Source: Prorocentrum cordatum
Lineage: Eukaryota > Sar > Dinophyceae > Prorocentrales > Prorocentraceae
Length of the DNA stretch: 20,000 nt
Assembly (NCBI GenBank): GCA_963575745.1
Contig: CAUYUJ010019911.1
Span: 1 to 20,000 of the forward strand
Direction: 5' to 3'
The first letter of the stretch is position 1. Each line of letters opens with the position of its first letter. The notes under the pieces are model-generated. The model made no database searches. It was not told the origin of the DNA and saw only the letters and a list, made by a program, of their open reading frames with translations. Below, in pieces: positions 16,908 to 20,000 of this stretch. The translations under genes were made by a program, and so were the position numbers.

Positions 16908-17099
16908 ATGAACATTATCTTCGTCATCGGCGTTACCAGCATTGGTGCTGTCATTGGCCTTGCCGTCGTCATCGCGACCATCGTCACCATCATCGCTACT
17001 ATCATCTTTGTTGCCGCCGTTGCCGGCGTCGCCATGATGCCGCGCCCGCCCGAGCCACCGACCCGCATTGAAGTGCCCGCGCGCCAACACGGCCTTTGA
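16908..17099 (+). CDS. Small membrane-peptide ORF, copy 1
   Basis: A 63-residue frame starts at ATG 16908 and ends at TGA 17097-17099. It begins MNIIFVIGVTSIGAVIGLAV, continues as an uninterrupted Ile/Val/Ala stretch of about 35 residues (one membrane span), then VAMMPRPPEPPTRIEV and a short tail. Codons 16938-17081 align without gaps to 19011-19154. Differences concentrate in third positions (13 of 21), and most amino-acid changes keep hydrophobicity. The last dozen or so codons before the stop diverge between copies. The start is uncertain because homology begins near 16938. It may be one exon of a longer protein. I recognise no family. The Val/Ile/Ala codons resemble a degenerate GTC/ATC triplet run, the main non-coding alternative. 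Confidence 0.45.
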   Translation: MNIIFVIGVTSIGAVIGLAVVIATIVTIIATIIFVAAVAGVAMMPRPPEPPTRIEVPARQHGL

Positions 17100-17520
17100 C
17101 ACGCGCTGGTACGTTGCCATCGGTAAGCGCCAACTCGGCCGCATCGAATGTGCCAGGCCAGCTGGCCAGCCTGCGCGTGAGCTTTCGCGTGCCGGCCGCA
17201 GAGGTGCGCTAGCCATGACCGAAGTCATCGCAACCGCCGCCGCAGGGGTTTTGCGAACCAAGCTGCGGGTGGGAGGGTGGGATGATTGCGCGAGCAGTCG
17301 GCAACAATTCACTCCTGTGAAAAAATGATAGGATCTACTTTCCCCCCCTCGGACTTGACGGTACACCTTTTCGCATGGCAGTTTACATATGGCTCTGACC
17401 CATCGTCCACCCTACAAATTATGTCATACCACCCCAGGCAAGCCAGAGTTCGGTCCCGCCCCGCATCCTCTGCAACAGAATTGTGCCCGCACGCTCGCTT
17501 ATCACAAGTCATCAGTTTTC
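17100..17520. other. Unit 1/unit 2 junction, no gene
   Basis: The sequence after copy 1 retains similarity to that after copy 2: CGCAACCGCCGCCGCAGGGGTTTTGCGAACCAAG (about 17227) corresponds to CAATCGCCGCCGCATGGGTTTTGCAAACCAAG (about 19283), both followed by GTGGGAGGGTGGGAT or GTGGGTGGGAT. Unit 2 then starts near 17338 with the TTTCCCCCC word. I see no coding sequence. Confidence 0.5.
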
Positions 17521-17547
17521 AAGAATCACTCGCAACTGAAAATGGGA

Positions 17548-17940
17548 CGACGTGCGCACGCGCGCGTCGTCGCGCGCCCATGCCGAAATCTTTCAACAAC
17601 CCAAGGTTTCGCAAGGATTTCAAAATCGAGAGACACGAACACATATAAACAACACATGGTTTCGCAACACAGGTTTCAAACAACGCCTTTGCCCGCGCCT
17701 GTTACGAATCCTTGAGAAAACCATGGCCTTTGCAACATCTTCATAAAATGCTACCAGACGGGCCTCTCGCGCGCGCGTGTCGGAATCGTTCGAACGCTCT
17801 TGCGCGCGTGCGGTCGCAAGAACTCCTGACAATCAAGTGGACGAAATGCACGCGCGCGTCGTCGTGCGCGCATGTCGGAATCTTTCAAACACCCCAGATT
17901 TCGCATGGATTTCAAAACGAGTGTCCCGAACACATATAAG
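17548..17940 (+). repeat. About 100-bp repeats ending ACACATATAA, plus diverged relatives
   Basis: 17548-17647 and 17848-17938 are about 80% identical. They share CGCGCGCGTCGTCG, GGAATCTTTCAA, TTTCGCA-GGATTTCAAAA and GAACACATATAA. Between them lies a related segment, CATAAAATGCTACCAGACGGGCCTCTCGCGC (about 17742-17772), which reappears near 18800-18830 as CATAAAAGTTCTGCCAAACGGGCCTCTCGCGC. More diverged relatives occur near 16395 and 18910. No coding role is supported. Confidence 0.7.
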
Positions 17941-18027
17941 ATATCAGCCATCGTTGACTCCAAGTAGATTAGACGACTCAAATCAAAGAAACAGAGGAAT
18001 CCAACATGCTTGGGCCCCGCAAACTCA

Positions 18028-18245
18028 GCAAGCAAGCAAGCGTGCAAGCAAGCGCGCAAGCAAGCAAACAAGCACGCATGCAAGCAAGCAGGCAAACAAA
18101 CGTGTTAGCGCGCAAGCACGCAAGCAAACAAGCAAGCAAGCAAGCAAGCGTGCAAACGCGCAAGCACGCAAGCAAGCAAACAAGCAAGCAAGCAAACAAG
18201 CAGGCAAGCGCGCAAGCAAGCAAGCAAGCACGCAAGCAACCAAAC
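18028..18245 (+). repeat. (CAAG)n tetranucleotide array
   Basis: About 218 bp of CAAG/AAGC units with scattered CGCG, ACGC and AAAC variants. It reads as Lys/Gln/Ala/Ser repeats on the plus strand and as Cys/Leu/Ala repeats on the minus strand. The open frames through it are artefacts. Confidence 0.95.
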
Positions 18246-18299
18246 ATTGGAAACACAAGCATAATCATGGGCATAAGAATAGGAGCGCTCAGAGGTGGT

Positions 18300-18570
18300 G
18301 CATAGGCATAGGCATAGGCATAGGCATAGGCATAGGCATAGGCATAGGCATAGGCATAGGCATAGGCATAGGCATAGGCATAGGCATAGGCATAGGCATA
18401 GGCATAGGCATAGGCATAGGCATAGGCATAGGCATAGGCATAGGCATAGGCATAGGCATAGGCATAGACATAGGCATAGGCATAGGCATAGGCATAGGCA
18501 TAGGCATAGACATAGACATAGGCATAGGCATAGGCATAGGCATTGGCATAGGCACAGGCGTAGGCATAGG
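18300..18570 (+). repeat. (GGCATA)n hexanucleotide array, about 45 units
   Basis: About 27 perfect copies run from 18300 to about 18466. Variants (GACATA at three places, CATTGGC, GGCACA, GGCGTA) then accumulate toward the 3' end, and single degenerate copies persist to about 18615. The frames give Gly-Ile, His-Arg or, on the minus strand, Met-Pro dipeptide repeats. Confidence 0.97.
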
Positions 18571-18615
18571 AATTTGAAGGGGAGGCGTCAGCATAGGCAC
18601 AGGCATAGCCATAGG

Positions 18616-18951
18616 GATTTGTTTGGGGGCATCGGACTTCGGGGGGGCAGCGGACGAATTAGTAAGGTCTGAGCTAGAACTTCCATGGCATGGGGCAAGC
18701 ATTTGGAGAAAAACACGGTTTCGCTACATCGGTTTTCAAATTAATCTTGCGCTCGCGGTCTTGCGGGCTCTCAAGGAACCGTCGGTTTTCCAACATGTCC
18801 ATAAAAGTTCTGCCAAACGGGCCTCTCGCGCCGCATATCGAACTCATTCTAACGCCCTTGCGCGCGTGGTGGGGGGGGGGGCACGATCCGCGTCAAATCA
18901 TATCACGCGGGCCACTCGTGCGCATCGGCCGCGCGCGCGTGTATCGAACTT
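18616..18951. other. Repeat unit 2, middle part, no supported gene
   Basis: The segment contains relatives of the 17.7-kb segment (18783-18860) and of the 16.63-kb segment (AAATCATATCACGCGGGCC near 18895), a G10-type run at about 18869-18880, and CGCGCGCG runs. The frame of membrane-peptide copy 2 is open back to an ATG at 18690 through all of this, but it shows no protein-level similarity to copy 1 here. Confidence 0.5.
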
Positions 18952-19208
18952 TTCCAAACACCTTCATCGCCGACGCGAGAGCATCGTCACCGTTACTGGC
19001 GGGCGTGGGCAGCATCGGCGCCGTCATCGGCCTTGCTGTCGTCATCGCCACCATCGTCACCATCATCGCTGCTCTCATAATTGTGTCTACCGTCGTCGGC
19101 GTCGCCATGATGCCGCGCCCGCCCGAGCTACCGACTCGCGTTGATGTGCCCGCTGGGAAGTGCCCAGCGGTCAGAGGCACCGCGGCCGCGTCGGTCGCGC
19201 CAAACTAG
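18952..19208 (+). CDS. Small membrane-peptide ORF, copy 2
   Basis: This is the paralogue of 16908-17099. The conserved part is 19011-19154, SIGAVIGLAVVIATIVTIIA, then a hydrophobic run and VGVAMMPRPPELPTRVDVPA, ending at TAG 19206-19208. No ATG lies at the homologous position; in-frame ATGs at 18795 and 18690 would give N-terminal extensions of doubtful reality, so a splice acceptor upstream or a non-ATG boundary is possible. The first 20 codons of the block differ from copy 1 at six bases, all synonymous third positions. Non-synonymous changes cluster in the second half of the membrane span (T/A, I/L, F/I, A/S, A/T, A/V). The C-terminal tail after the block differs from copy 1. Confidence 0.45.
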
Positions 19209-19495
19209 CTGGCTACTGTGCACGCGAGCGTGCGCGGGCTAGCATGGCAGCAGAGACGCACCAGCCAACGCCAAGCACTCATTGCAATCGCCGCCGCATG
19301 GGTTTTGCAAACCAAGTTGTTTGTGGGTGGGATATTTGCAATGGCGTGGGATTTGTCACCATTTGTAATAATCGATTACACCGCGTAGCTTTCACTTCCA
19401 TTTCTCGCACCGCATAGCTTACATCGTGCAGCTTGCGCCGCAAAACCCCTCCCCCACAACGCAATATCCAACTGTTGGGGGACACGCGGGCTAAC
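19209..19495. other. 3' end of repeat unit 2
   Basis: This carries the GCCGCCGCATGGGTTTTGCAAACCAAG segment homologous to 17.24 kb and the ACACCGCGTAG / CGCATAGCTTACA cluster (19378-19440) homologous to 16045-16130. It closes the duplicated landscape. No gene seen. Confidence 0.5.
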
Positions 19496-19590
<95 letters not shown>

Positions 19591-19640
19591 TGGTGCGTTC
19601 GTGTGCGCGCGCGTGCGTGCGTGCGTGCGTGCATGTGCGT
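19496..19640 (+). repeat. (TG)n then (TGCG)n microsatellite
   Basis: About 18 TG dinucleotides (to about 19534) switch abruptly to TGCG tetranucleotides, interrupted by GGTGCGTTCG near 19591 and then resumed. It is alternating purine-pyrimidine throughout, a sequence type able to form Z-DNA. Cys/Val/Arg/Ala-repeat open frames are artefacts. Confidence 0.97.
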
Positions 19641-19724
19641 GTGGGTGTATGTACATGTACATATCTGTATACACATATCGTTCGAACTTACGTGCGGAAT
19701 GCACATATTTTTCGCTTGCTCGCT

Positions 19725-19766
19725 GTCTGTCCGTCAGTCAGTCTGTCAGTCTGTCTGTTTATCTGA

Positions 19767-19802
<36 letters not shown>

Positions 19803-19990
19803 TACTCTCTCTCTCTCTCTCTCTTATTTATATCGTATATGCTCTTTTCTCTTCTCTCTTCTCGCTTCTCCTTTCTGTACCCTCCCTCATCTCCTGTTCT
19901 TTCTCGCCTTCTCTCCTCTCCTCCCGTCTTATCTCATCTTTCTAATGTGCGTGCGTAAGTTGTGCATTTTCTTCTTACTGTGAGCTTCTC
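19725..19990 (+). repeat. (TCTG)n / (TC)n microsatellite and CT-rich tail
   Basis: GTCTGTCAG and CTGT repeats at 19725-19780 pass into TC dinucleotides (19780-19823) and then a CT-rich stretch with TTCTCTTC words to the end of the window. No gene supported. Confidence 0.9.
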
Positions 19991-20000
19991 TCTTTCTATC

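Noticed and set aside
17777-18577. A 266-codon plus-strand frame ending in Gly-Ile repeats, and a minus-strand Met-Pro repeat frame
   Set aside because: Both run through CAAG and GGCATA microsatellites whose units contain no in-frame stop. They are not proteins.
1-20000. Dinoflagellate spliced-leader sequence, tRNA and rRNA genes, telomeric repeats
   Set aside because: I looked for the TTTTGGCTCAAG core, tRNA-like boxes, rRNA-like stretches and TTTAGGG-type arrays and did not recognise any.

Overview
The window is eukaryotic nuclear DNA. It is GC-rich, gene-poor and saturated with simple, tandem and fold-back repeats. Candidate introns are GT-AG with strong polypyrimidine tracts, there is a Kozak-type start context, and no bacterial operon, ribosome-binding site, tRNA or rRNA gene was recognised. 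The clearest protein (9442-10638) is the C-terminal part of a non-LTR (LINE-like) retrotransposon polyprotein. Its post-polymerase region resembles the retroelement proteins very common in dinoflagellates, so a dinoflagellate or another large-genome alga is my best guess. That is inference from remembered family resemblance, not a database result.

Layout: 1-2290 is low-complexity DNA with GAG/CTC tracts, a 39-bp tandem duplication, an 80-bp fold-back and one possible minus-strand coding stretch. 2290-2860 is a degenerate array of a short CTTGGGGCC-like word. 3058-5515 is a roughly 2.5-kb imperfect (GAC)n array, followed after about 100 bp by a shorter block of the complementary (GTC)n sense. 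5775-7020 holds a (GGA)n tract, a fold-back element, a protein-like exon with a good donor site, and a long pyrimidine tract. 7020-8860 is a composite satellite built from two alternating modules, followed by a 16-bp minisatellite. Then come the retrotransposon fragment, two (CTC)n tracts, a second copy of the fold-back family, a 64-bp repeat array, a probable multi-exon gene region (13.3-15.0 kb), a second possible gene start (15148) and a striking 155-bp inverted-repeat element (15873-16027). From 16.0 to 19.4 kb there is a duplicated, lower-GC repeat landscape interrupted by CAAG and GGCATA microsatellites; 19.5-20.0 kb is TG/TGCG and TC microsatellite.

The most interesting signal is a pair of paralogous short reading frames (16938-17081 and 19011-19154). 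Each encodes a hydrophobic membrane-spanning stretch followed by a proline-rich MMPRPPE tail. Over 48 aligned codons I count 21 base differences, falling 6/2/13 at codon positions 1/2/3 with no indel, the pattern expected of a translated, constrained peptide inside otherwise repeat-like DNA.

Very long open frames across the GAC, GGCATA, CAAG and satellite arrays are artefacts of stop-free repeat composition and are not annotated as genes. No coherent multi-gene pathway is visible. What links the parts is repeat biology: microsatellite expansion, fold-back elements and retroelement debris around a few intron-containing gene fragments.
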